A stretch of DNA of 24,706 bases from a virus, in IMG/VR virus record IMGVR_UViG_3300035670_001188, positions 1 through 24,706 of that record. One strand, given 5' to 3'. The notes under the pieces are model-generated. The model was not told where the DNA came from. It saw nothing but the letters and a program-made list of their open reading frames with translations, and did not search any database. A program made the translations under genes and the position numbers. This document shows positions 5,082-13,100 of the stretch, in pieces. How positions within the stretch are numbered: position 1 is the first letter of the stretch; each line of letters opens with the position of its first letter.

Positions 5082-7796
5082 TCAGCTGAACATGGCTTTC
5101 TTCAGGGCTTCCACATAATCTAGTTGACCTTCAGAGGCTTCTACCATCTTAAGGGCACGAGCGTGGGGATCCAGGTCTGCTTCTTCTGCATACTGGAAAG
5201 TACCACCGGCCACTTCACCGAAGTGAACCATCGGAGGCAGGTTGCTCAGCAGGTTTAGCAGCTTGGTGGCTGCGGTCTCACCCTCGGAGAATTCCAGAGT
5301 GCCGAACTCCAGGCCCTCAACATAAGAGAGAAGCTCTTGCTCAGGCATGATGCCGTCAGTCAGACGACCTTCAGTGTACAGATGTCCGATGGCCTCGGCC
5401 ATTTGCATCCGACGGAAGTTCATCTTCTCCTGACGGTTACGGTTCTCCAGCTCAGCGTACTTTTGCTTCAGGTTGGCCAGCTCCTCATACATGGCAGACA
5501 TGTCCATCATGCCACGATTTAAACTTGGCGCTTGACCCATTGAACCCATACCGCCATATTCCATGCCACAGTGGTCAACACTGTAACCTTCGCCATAGCT
5601 CTCTTCACCCTCGTCAACACCGTCGTCGCCTTCGCCTTCCTCGTAGGTGGAACCGAAGCCGGTCTTGGTGTAGGGGTCTTTTTTGCCTTCAGCATGCTCT
5701 TCAGCATACACGCCGCCAGACTTTTTGGTGACTTCGGCAGGATCGGTCAGAGAATCCTGAGCGCCAGGAGTCAGTTGCTTGTTCTTGGCAGGCTTGCCGT
5801 CACCGATGTTGTCACGGAGAGACTGCAGGGAGGCTTCACCGTAAGCGCCGCCGGGCCCAACAGTTTCATCGGCCTCATCCACACGATCCATAGCACCTGG
5901 AATCAGTTGCTTGTTGGTGGACTTCTTCTCGCCCTTGTAAGACTCGGCATAGGCACCGGAGGGGCCAACAATTTCACCGGGGGTGTCAATGTCATCCATA
6001 GCGCCAGGAATCAGCTGACGGTTCTTGGACTTCTTGCCATCGCCAACCTCGTCCCGCAGAGTTTCCAGGCTGGCACCGCTATCAGCGTCGTCAGTCTCGT
6101 ACTCAGCGTGCTCTACAGTCTTGCTGGAGGTCATACCCTTACGAGCAGTGGTTACACCGTCATCGCCGGTCATTTCGTCAGCTTGAGGCTCACCGTAGAG
6201 GTAATCGTGAGTACCCACAGACTTAGCACGGGCATCAGAAGACTTCTGACGCAGAACTCGCATATTCTTGTCAGACATGACGTTTGTCGTCTGAACGGCA
6301 AAAACCTCGTCGTCCGGCATTTCTTCCGATTCTGTCGGGATTTTGGTTTCGGTTTCGTCGCGTCCGTAAGGGTCGGAACCATCGGAAACTTTGGGGGCGT
6401 TCACACCATAATCTTTGGCACCAGCATTATACTGGTCCATGTTGGACACTTGGTCGTAGCCATCCTCTTGACCAGCCCAGCGGCTCTCACCATCGGCATT
6501 GTCTTTGGACGCTTTGGCAGTGTGCATACGATCCCGGTCTTGCTCACCGTTCTCTGCGGTGTGCATACGGTCGCGATCTTGCTCGCTGGACTTGGCGGTT
6601 TTCATACGGTCAGAGCCATTTCCGCCTCCCGGCGCTTTGCCGGTCTTCATCCGATCAACATAACCGTTATCAGCGGAGCGAGCGGTTTCATAGCGACCAG
6701 TGGGGTCCTCAGCGTGATCGGCAGAACCTGGGCCACCATCACCACCATGACGCTTCTGTACGCCAGAATCAGTCATGTCCTCATCCTCAGAGTGCTTAGC
6801 CTCTTTGATAAGTTTATCCTCCTCTTTACCGAACCGCTTCACCTCTTTGGCTTCGCTAGGCTTACCTTCCTTCTTCATGCGCTTGGCTTCGAAGGCACGG
6901 TCAGCAGCAGCTTTGCGCTCGTCGGTAGATTCTTTGTGAGCTTCGTCGTAGACGTTTTCTACAACTTGCATAACTTGGCCGTTGGCACCTTTAGCGTGCT
7001 TCCGGCTGATTTTTCCTTGGTCCATAAATTCCTCTTCCGGAAATTGATCTTCGAGGTCAGCCGTCTGCTGAGCGATTTCAGTTCCTTCGCGACCCGCGTT
7101 TGTAGTGGATTCTTTGAATTGGGGAGCGTCTGGATTAGCCATCTGCCCGAGTTCGGGCTGCTCCGTCACAGACGAAGTGGTAACTTCTTCCAGATTCTCG
7201 GTAGGTTGTGCTTGTTGGTTGCCTTGTAGTTCTTTTACCGCACTTGACACATCCTGACGGACTTCATCAAGCTTCTCTCGGAGCATCTCCAACGGGCTTT
7301 TTTCCACGATGAGCGTGGGTCCAAGTTCCTCATCGAAGATATCCGAGGGAGCGAGAGCTACGGCAAAGTCGTAAACTCCCTCCACCTCCGAGAAGGAGAA
7401 GGGTTCTAAACCTTTTACTGCCGGGGGAGAGGCCCCCAGCAAGGCAAGGTGTCGGGCACTCCACTGACCCTTGTGAGGATTGATTGCGCTATCAGGAGAA
7501 TAAAAAGAGATGGATACCTTTCGGTAGTGACCGTCTTTTACTAGATCCTTGGCAGTGTCCGTAAAGGCAACATCGGCATACAAATTACCCCCCTGCTTGC
7601 TGAATCCTTTGATCCAACCGTATGCAGGAAGGCTGTCGTTGTCACCGGCGTGACCGATTACAAGGGGGGCTTCATGGATCGAGGGATCATATGTTTTGAC
7701 TACCTGCTCAAGATCCTTTTCAGAGAAATGCCTCTGAACTCCTTGGGCAGAAGTCTGATCACCTGCTTTGAAGACGTGGATGCGTTTTGTAAACAC
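5082..7796 (-). CDS. Capsid maturation protease-scaffold fusion (Mu I-like), enlarged
   Basis: The N-terminal ~140 residues look like the Mu gpI-type prohead protease. They contain 'APLVIGHAGDNDSLPAYGWI' (candidate catalytic His49), 'YRKVSISFY' (candidate Ser95) and 'LALLGASPPAVKGL'. These self-cleaving serine proteases are fused to a scaffold that shapes the prohead. Residues 150-760 are highly charged and low complexity, with four RM(K/H)T repeats (381-425) and three repeats built on QL(I/T)PGA and G-(A/V)-Y-(A/G)-E (586-700). A coiled coil (769-800) and a C-terminal capsid-binding-like tail (YVEALKKAMF) follow. At 904 aa it is far larger than the usual 300-400 aa. The start codon is GTG at 7796 with no clear Shine-Dalgarno sequence; a GGGTAAAA element lies 28 nt upstream. 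Confidence 0.8.
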   Translation of the reverse strand: MFTKRIHVFKAGDQTSAQGVQRHFSEKDLEQVVKTYDPSIHEAPLVIGHAGDNDSLPAYGWIKGFSKQGGNLYADVAFTDTAKDLVKDGHYRKVSISFYSPDSAINPHKGQWSARHLALLGASPPAVKGLEPFSFSEVEGVYDFAVALAPSDIFDEELGPTLIVEKSPLEMLREKLDEVRQDVSSAVKELQGNQQAQPTENLEEVTTSSVTEQPELGQMANPDAPQFKESTTNAGREGTEIAQQTADLEDQFPEEEFMDQGKISRKHAKGANGQVMQVVENVYDEAHKESTDERKAAADRAFEAKRMKKEGKPSEAKEVKRFGKEEDKLIKEAKHSEDEDMTDSGVQKRHGGDGGPGSADHAEDPTGRYETARSADNGYVDRMKTGKAPGGGNGSDRMKTAKSSEQDRDRMHTAENGEQDRDRMHTAKASKDNADGESRWAGQEDGYDQVSNMDQYNAGAKDYGVNAPKVSDGSDPYGRDETETKIPTESEEMPDDEVFAVQTTNVMSDKNMRVLRQKSSDARAKSVGTHDYLYGEPQADEMTGDDGVTTARKGMTSSKTVEHAEYETDDADSGASLETLRDEVGDGKKSKNRQLIPGAMDDIDTPGEIVGPSGAYAESYKGEKKSTNKQLIPGAMDRVDEADETVGPGGAYGEASLQSLRDNIGDGKPAKNKQLTPGAQDSLTDPAEVTKKSGGVYAEEHAEGKKDPYTKTGFGSTYEEGEGDDGVDEGEESYGEGYSVDHCGMEYGGMGSMGQAPSLNRGMMDMSAMYEELANLKQKYAELENRNRQEKMNFRRMQMAEAIGHLYTEGRLTDGIMPEQELLSYVEGLEFGTLEFSEGETAATKLLNLLSNLPPMVHFGEVAGGTFQYAEEADLDPHARALKMVEASEGQLDYVEALKKAMFS
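5697..6041 (-). repeat. Three ~40-residue tandem repeats within the scaffold region
   Basis: Residues 586-700 of the protease-scaffold contain three diverged units of the form N-(R/K)-QL(I/T)PGA-x-D ... G-(A/V)-Y-(A/G)-E. They begin with KKSKNRQLIPGAMDD, KKSTNKQLIPGAMDR and KPAKNKQLTPGAQDS. The recurring YAE/YGE could be cleavage sites for the phage's own protease (inference). Confidence 0.6.
6516..6656 (-). repeat. Four short RM(K/H)T repeats within the scaffold region
   Basis: Residues 381-427 contain DRMKTGK, DRMKTAK, DRMHTAE and DRMHTAK, the last three separated by SEQDR/GEQDR-type linkers. They are tandem low-complexity units in the disordered scaffold centre. Confidence 0.6.
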
Positions 7797-7824
7797 CGTG
7801 TTTATTAGTGACCCATTGCTAACC

Positions 7825-7832
7825 TTTTACCC
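7825..7832 (-). promoter_or_regulatory. GGGTAAAA element upstream of protease-scaffold gene
   Basis: An octamer directly behind the tandem stops TAA-TAG of the portal gene, ending 28 nt before the GTG start of the protease-scaffold gene. Confidence 0.45.
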
Positions 7833-7834
7833 TA

Positions 7835-9397
7835 TTATCTATCCATTTCTACAGCTTCGTCTTCGCTGATTTTTTGATTGCCAAAAGGCTTGGTTGGTTC
7901 TTCTTCATCATCATCGCTAAGCCCTAATAGGGCTAAAATTTCTTGATCCGACAAATCATCACTTATCGTGCCAGTCTGAGATTCCTCAGGAGCAGCGCCT
8001 GCAGGCATGTCCATGGCATTTGTGGCTTTTTCTAGATCCTGCTCTGCTGCTTGTTGCTGTTGAGGAGAAGGTGAGGAGGTTCCTGACTCGGCCTCATTGC
8101 CAAATATGTTCTCAAATAAATTCTGATCTTGCTGTGGGTCAAATGTCGTAGACTCGTCTCCTTGCTCGTTTTCAGAATTTTTTTCTTCTAACTCAACTCT
8201 AAAATGGCGCTCAATCCACTCTTTTCGAGGGGTGTACCCTGATTGAATCATTAAAGAAACATCTGGCATTGTTAGAGGCGATTCCTCAATTCTAAACTCT
8301 CGAGTTAAAATAGGAGCGGCAACATCCGTCCCAAAGTTCAGATCGACAATCCAACGCACTAAAGTTTGCGATAAAGTGTGCGATAACATTTCAGATATCT
8401 CACTCGCTCTGACAACTCGAACGGTGTTTGCAACTTGTGAGGACGCTCGGGAACCTGCTTCAGCTTGGCCCGCTTCATTTTCTCCACACAACACTAAAGA
8501 GATCTCTCTATCAATATACTCAATCAGATTTTTAAATACTTCTGGGGATCCAGTAGGGACAACAAACTCCAGCTCATACCCCTCTGGCAAAATCATTGCC
8601 GTTTCTTGGGAGAGATTGGATAAATGACCGTAGAGCGTATCCAGCTCTCGAGTGCTTGCTGAGAGCGGTGCTTTCGCAACAGCAGTCGGCGTCGCGTAAC
8701 GGTCGCCGTAGAGCACGTAAGACTCGATGGCACGGCGCCGAAACTTGACGAGAGGATAAAGAATGCGACCGAGAGCAGCACCGTACGGGTCACCGTTGTG
8801 CGAAACCCAGTAACGGCTGACGATGAACTTCCGTTGTGGCAGCTCCACACCCTCAAACATCCTGTTGAAGGTGAGGCATCGCATTGTGAAGCCATTGACT
8901 GCATCTTGCTCCTCCTGGAAGACGAAACGGCGCTGATCGCGCATACGAACGTCAAAAGGTATTACACCACGTTTGGTCTTTTTCCACATTATCTCCCCAA
9001 CGGAGAAACCTGTGATTAAAGCTTCTGCCATCCCGGCATAAATGTCGTCAAGGGGCATTTCTTCTAGGACCTCGGCGACAAAGTCGCGTACTGCGAGATC
9101 GCCAGGTTTGTCCGAATATTGCTGAACGTACCACGGGCGAGAAGTGACTTCCTGCATCAACTTACGGAAGCAAGATTGCACCTGTTCATCGTATAACAGA
9201 CGTTGATATACAACTAGAGCCCTATTCCCTCCCTTCTGAATAAGAAGGTCGTCGTTGGGGCGCACAATGGTATTCCCCTGCCCTGTGAAGGGAGAGGAGC
9301 TACCGAACATATAGATGGACGATAGATTATAAGGATCGCTCGTGTAACGTGCGACCTCACCTGAGGGGACTGGTGCTGTCTTGAATCTTTGTGCCAT
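7835..9397 (-). CDS. Portal protein (Mu gp29-like, DUF935 type)
   Basis: A 520-aa protein matching the Mu gp29/DUF935 portal pattern: early 'VYQRLLYDEQVQSCFRKLMQ', then 'DDIYAGMAEALITGFSVGEI-MW', 'PQRKFIVSRYWV', 'GRILYPLVKFRRRAIESYVL-YGDRYATPTAVAKA', and 'MILPEGYELEFV'. Portals form the dodecameric ring at one capsid vertex through which DNA is packaged and to which the tail joins. The last ~110 residues are acidic, Gln/Ser-rich and probably disordered. The ATG at 9397 is preceded by GAGAG with a 6-nt spacer, and a GGGTAAAA element lies 34 nt upstream. It is first in the head cassette, as in Mu. No terminase gene is in the window. Confidence 0.85.
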   Translation of the reverse strand: MAQRFKTAPVPSGEVARYTSDPYNLSSIYMFGSSSPFTGQGNTIVRPNDDLLIQKGGNRALVVYQRLLYDEQVQSCFRKLMQEVTSRPWYVQQYSDKPGDLAVRDFVAEVLEEMPLDDIYAGMAEALITGFSVGEIMWKKTKRGVIPFDVRMRDQRRFVFQEEQDAVNGFTMRCLTFNRMFEGVELPQRKFIVSRYWVSHNGDPYGAALGRILYPLVKFRRRAIESYVLYGDRYATPTAVAKAPLSASTRELDTLYGHLSNLSQETAMILPEGYELEFVVPTGSPEVFKNLIEYIDREISLVLCGENEAGQAEAGSRASSQVANTVRVVRASEISEMLSHTLSQTLVRWIVDLNFGTDVAAPILTREFRIEESPLTMPDVSLMIQSGYTPRKEWIERHFRVELEEKNSENEQGDESTTFDPQQDQNLFENIFGNEAESGTSSPSPQQQQAAEQDLEKATNAMDMPAGAAPEESQTGTISDDLSDQEILALLGLSDDDEEEPTKPFGNQKISEDEAVEMDR

Positions 9398-9431
9398 CCA
9401 AGTCTCTCGTTATGTGCCCTATGTTGATTAG

Positions 9432-9439
9432 TTTTACCC
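9432..9439 (-). promoter_or_regulatory. GGGTAAAA element upstream of portal gene
   Basis: An octamer 2 nt after the TAA stop of the gp25-like gene, ending 34 nt before the portal ATG. It marks the boundary between tail and head gene blocks. Confidence 0.45.
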
Positions 9440-9441
9440 GG

Positions 9442-9819
9442 TTAGTTGGCGAGGGTGAAGTTGAGAGGTGGCTGAGGTATACCGTTTACCGAATACTGTA
9501 TAAACACGCGGTACAAACCGTTATCGCCTTCTGTCCGCCAGTCACCAGTCACTGACAAGTCACTGAGACCGTCAACATTAAGTAGAATACTGTATTGAAT
9601 GGCCGAATTGATTTGGCCAGGATCGAGAATTTCTAGAACATAATCCCCGATACCGTACTCCGCTCTCATCACCCGCTCGTAATAACGTGTCTCAATGACG
9701 CTGCGGATTTGCTGAGAGATGAGGGCATAGTCCGTGCTTGTCGCCAAGTTCCCATTGGCGACGGTCAAGGGGTAAGAAATACCGCGAATCTGCGGAGATA
9801 GAATGGTGACTTCACTCAT
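9442..9819 (-). CDS. Baseplate wedge protein, gp25/GpW family
   Basis: A 125-aa protein with the typical gp25-like layout: 'LATSTDYALISQQIRSVIET' (helix entering the domain), 'RYYERVMRAEYGIGDYVLEI', then 'INSAIQYSILLNV' and C-terminal strands ending 'FIQYSVNGIPQPP'. In T4, P2, Mu and type VI secretion this small protein contacts the first sheath ring and triggers contraction. Its ATG overlaps the TGA of the preceding gene by 4 nt (ATGA), with GGAG 9 nt upstream. It pairs functionally with the sheath gene two positions upstream and the baseplate J-like gene at the left edge. Confidence 0.85.
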   Translation of the reverse strand: MSEVTILSPQIRGISYPLTVANGNLATSTDYALISQQIRSVIETRYYERVMRAEYGIGDYVLEILDPGQINSAIQYSILLNVDGLSDLSVTGDWRTEGDNGLYRVFIQYSVNGIPQPPLNFTLAN

Positions 9820-10118
9820 CGAATGTATCTCCGAGAGATTTGAAACTCAAGGGCATTGACCCTCTTTCGAACTTCTTCTTTGTTCAAGTCGCTCTCGATT
9901 ACCTTGGGGATCTCCTTTCGAAGAACATCGAGGGTCAACGACTGATAGTATGTGGGATCCACGAGGGATGCTTCTTGTTTCTGGTTGGAAAGAAGGGAGA
10001 AGCAGAGCGCTTCGAGTGAAACACCCTGCTCCTCGGCTTGCAGTTCCAAGTGAAAAAAGAGAGCCTCGGGTATCCGTAGGTTCAGATCCCTGTACATTGT
10101 TTGACTCTCTAGTTTCAT
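9816..10118 (-). CDS. Small protein with ribbon-helix-helix-like N-terminus
   Basis: About 100 aa. Residues ~9-45 (RDLNLRIPEALFFHLELQAE, then EQGVSLEALCFSLLSNQ) follow the ribbon-helix-helix pattern: one beta strand of alternating residues, helix A, a Gly-Val-Ser turn and helix B. CopG/HicB/Arc-type DNA-binding proteins share this pattern. The C-terminal half is helical and charged (VLRKEIPKVIESDLNKEEVR). The ATG at 10118 overlaps the sheath TGA by 1 nt; GTG at 10121 and ATG at 10097 are alternative starts. A repressor-like fold between sheath and baseplate genes is unusual. It may autoregulate the late operon, or the fold may serve a structural role. Confidence 0.6.
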   Translation of the reverse strand: MKLESQTMYRDLNLRIPEALFFHLELQAEEQGVSLEALCFSLLSNQKQEASLVDPTYYQSLTLDVLRKEIPKVIESDLNKEEVRKRVNALEFQISRRYIR

Positions 10119-13100
10119 CACTGGTTAGATTGACCCAGTCCTTGAATGTCCAGCTCTTGCTGCATCTTGCCGATCGCCACACGAATAAGGTCGATCTGAA
10201 TGCGCTCGAGGGTTGGAACAGGGGTCACGAAGACCTTAGCGTTCACAATACCGTTCTCGATGGACTCAGGGGGGTTGATGCGGGCATCGCAGATGACCTG
10301 GAAGGCATCGCTTGGGCGAGCACCAAACAGTGCTCCTTTAACGTACAGATCATTGAGCACACTATTGCCAACTGAGATAATCTGGTTAAAGATTACCCCG
10401 AAGCCGTCGATAACATTAAAGATCTGGCTATCAAAAGCGTTACGGAGCGAGCCATACACTACGTTAAGGATGACGCGAGTGTTTACGAACTGATACAGCT
10501 TCTGCTGAGCGTCATCGGGATTGAGTAGACGGGTGCGACCGCCCCAGATGAACACAGCTGTTTGCGGAAGGCCCGGCAGAGTACGAACCGCGTTGCAACC
10601 CTTAGGATTCAACAGGTTTTGCTGAGCAGAGTTGATGGGAATCTGGGCAGCCACCGCATCAGCCAGCTGATACTTGACGCCAGCAGGCGGGAATTGGTAG
10701 CCTTCTGCGCGGTAGCGACGTACAGCCACACCCGTCACATAAGGTGACGGAGGAATGTACTGACCAGCACCGTTCTCGATCCAAGGACCGTAGTAAGCGA
10801 TGAAGCCGAAGGGGTTACCATAACGCTGAGAGTCCTCAAGCAGGCGGTTGACGTTGTCAACACCGGCTTCCACAAATGCGGCCTGGGGCACACCGTTGAA
10901 GCCAACGCCACGCAGAGCGCGGTCGATGATTTCAGTGGAGGTGATGGCGTCGAAGCGCCAGAGGTTGGAAGGTACTGCTTCCTCTGGGTTGAAGGTAAGC
11001 TCAACCTGAGACTGGTAACAAGGCTGACTGAGGGTGGTCAGATCACCACCGGCAGACGCAGCGGGAACAACAACCCAGTCATAGTTGGTGCCGTCGTAGG
11101 TTACACCGATGAAGTCACCGACCACAACGTTTTGCAGACCGTCGGGAGTAGTTCCTGCAACCACGGAGGTTACAGTGACTTGTGCACCGGCGCCTGGAAC
11201 CAAGGTAACGTTGAGCACGTTGCCAACTGCGTAGCCGGAGCCAAGGGTCACGATTGTGGCTGAGGTAATGGTTCCGGTGGAACCGACAACCACCTTCAGA
11301 GTACATCCTGTGCCGGCACCAGTTGTAGGTACAGTGTAAGTGCCAGGTGTGTAGCCCGAACCAGGGTTGGTGATGGAGACAGAACCAACTTGGTCGTTGG
11401 TGCCAGACACGGTGAAATATACACCGACCAGGCGATTCTGGAGAGCAACCAGGTCATTACCGGAGTCGCCAGTTACTACACCAGCAGCGGTGGAGTAAGT
11501 GCCAGAAACGGTTACGTTACCGGTATTCAGAACATTATTGATAATAAAATCTGAACCTGCAGCAGGACCAACAACGATGTCAAAGGTGTCGCCAGGTGCA
11601 TACCCATTACCGCCAGAAGTGATGGTAATTTGAGTTACGTTGCCGCCAGCGATTACCACTGTGGCTAAAGCACCCGATCCAGTACCCGAGGTGGTATTCA
11701 GAGGCACATTGAAGTAGGTGCCATCAGGCCCGGTAACCGGGGAAGCGGTGTTGATGGTGATCTCAGTGGGGCTTCCGCCGTAAAGAGGACCATTGGTACC
11801 GGCACCGGAAGCGTTGTAATCGCCGCCCAGGATCGGATCGATGGCGGGTACGAAGTAAGCCTCAGGCTGGAAGAACTGATCCACGGTGGGAACGCAATAG
11901 GCGTTCTCAACAACAGCCGAAGGGCTGGTTGTGGGGTTCACCAGATTCAGCTCGGGCAGCCATTCACACAGCTTGGTGCTGGTGAGGTCTTCACCATAAG
12001 GGGTGATTTGATCTTCGCCCAAAACAACAGCGTTGTTATTTAGGAAGATAGAAGCGCCAGGGTTGTTCACGCCAGGGGTGGGAGCCGTAGAAGCATCCGC
12101 AGCCTGGTTGAAGATCGAGCTGGAGTCAAACTCGTACTTACGAGCACGGAGCATCGGCAGAGTGATCAGCTCGGTTACGTTCAGGGTGGTCAGACCGCCA
12201 CCAAGCACCTGGGAGTAGAAGATGCTGGGGAGAGAGACAACCGAGTATCCGGCAGGGATTTGCAGGAACGAGTTGATCGTGTAGTTGCCCAGGGAGTTGG
12301 CCAGGACAAAAGTATTTACGTCAATAACCTTGACCCAGTATGCGTGATAGACCAGTTTGGTGGTCTGGCTCACAAGCTCCTTGGTGAGTGCACCATCGGT
12401 GATGGTAATGGGCTGGGTGAAGTAAACCTTCTGACCGTTGCGAAGGCCGTGTCCAACAGCGGTGAATTGAGCAGCACCAGAGAATGTGGTAACTGTCCCA
12501 CCGTAGGGGGCTACTTGCAGGCTTGCATCGAAAATGGTGCGAGAAACCCAGGTGAGGCGATAGGTCTCAGTGGGTTTTTGCAGGGTGCCGGGCAGGTGCA
12601 GAGTGTTTACACCAGCGCTAGCTCCGGAGATATTCTCGATGAGGTCGGAGGTTTGACCATTGATGTCCACAGGCAGATCCCAGTAAGGATCGGCGTAGGA
12701 GATCAGGCCGGTGTCGCCAGTTGGAGTTCCAACGTAGATGGCGCCATTGGGAATGGTAGTGCCCATATAGGCAGTACCGCCAGCCAGAACAACCTGGTTG
12801 TAGATGTTGGTGGCGTCTACGGGGCTCAGGGCCATATAGACATTGTTCAGCGAGTAGTCGCTGGAGTTAGCCAGATCGTATGGAGGTGCGATCACATAGA
12901 CTTGCTGGTTGTTTAGGTTAACAACAGTGGCACCACCTTGAACGCTAACAGTCTGGAAATCGTTACCAACGGTGTTAGCGCCAGAGAACGAAACTTCCTG
13001 AATGGGGAGAGTTACAGGCCAGTACTGGTCGGTATCAAGGGGAAATACACCGTAGGCTCCGCTTGGAGCAGCGGTAATGGTGTATTGACCGGGATCGAGA

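Noticed and set aside
5571-7229. 552-aa open frame on the plus strand
   Set aside because: It is antisense to the protease-scaffold gene. The repetitive, codon-biased sense strand leaves the opposite frame open. Its translation has no recognisable domain, and all neighbours are on the minus strand.
11153-11710. Repeated glycine-rich sequence considered as a CRISPR-like or non-coding repeat array
   Set aside because: Repeats are degenerate at DNA level, in frame, and conserved as protein; there are no uniform repeats with unique spacers.
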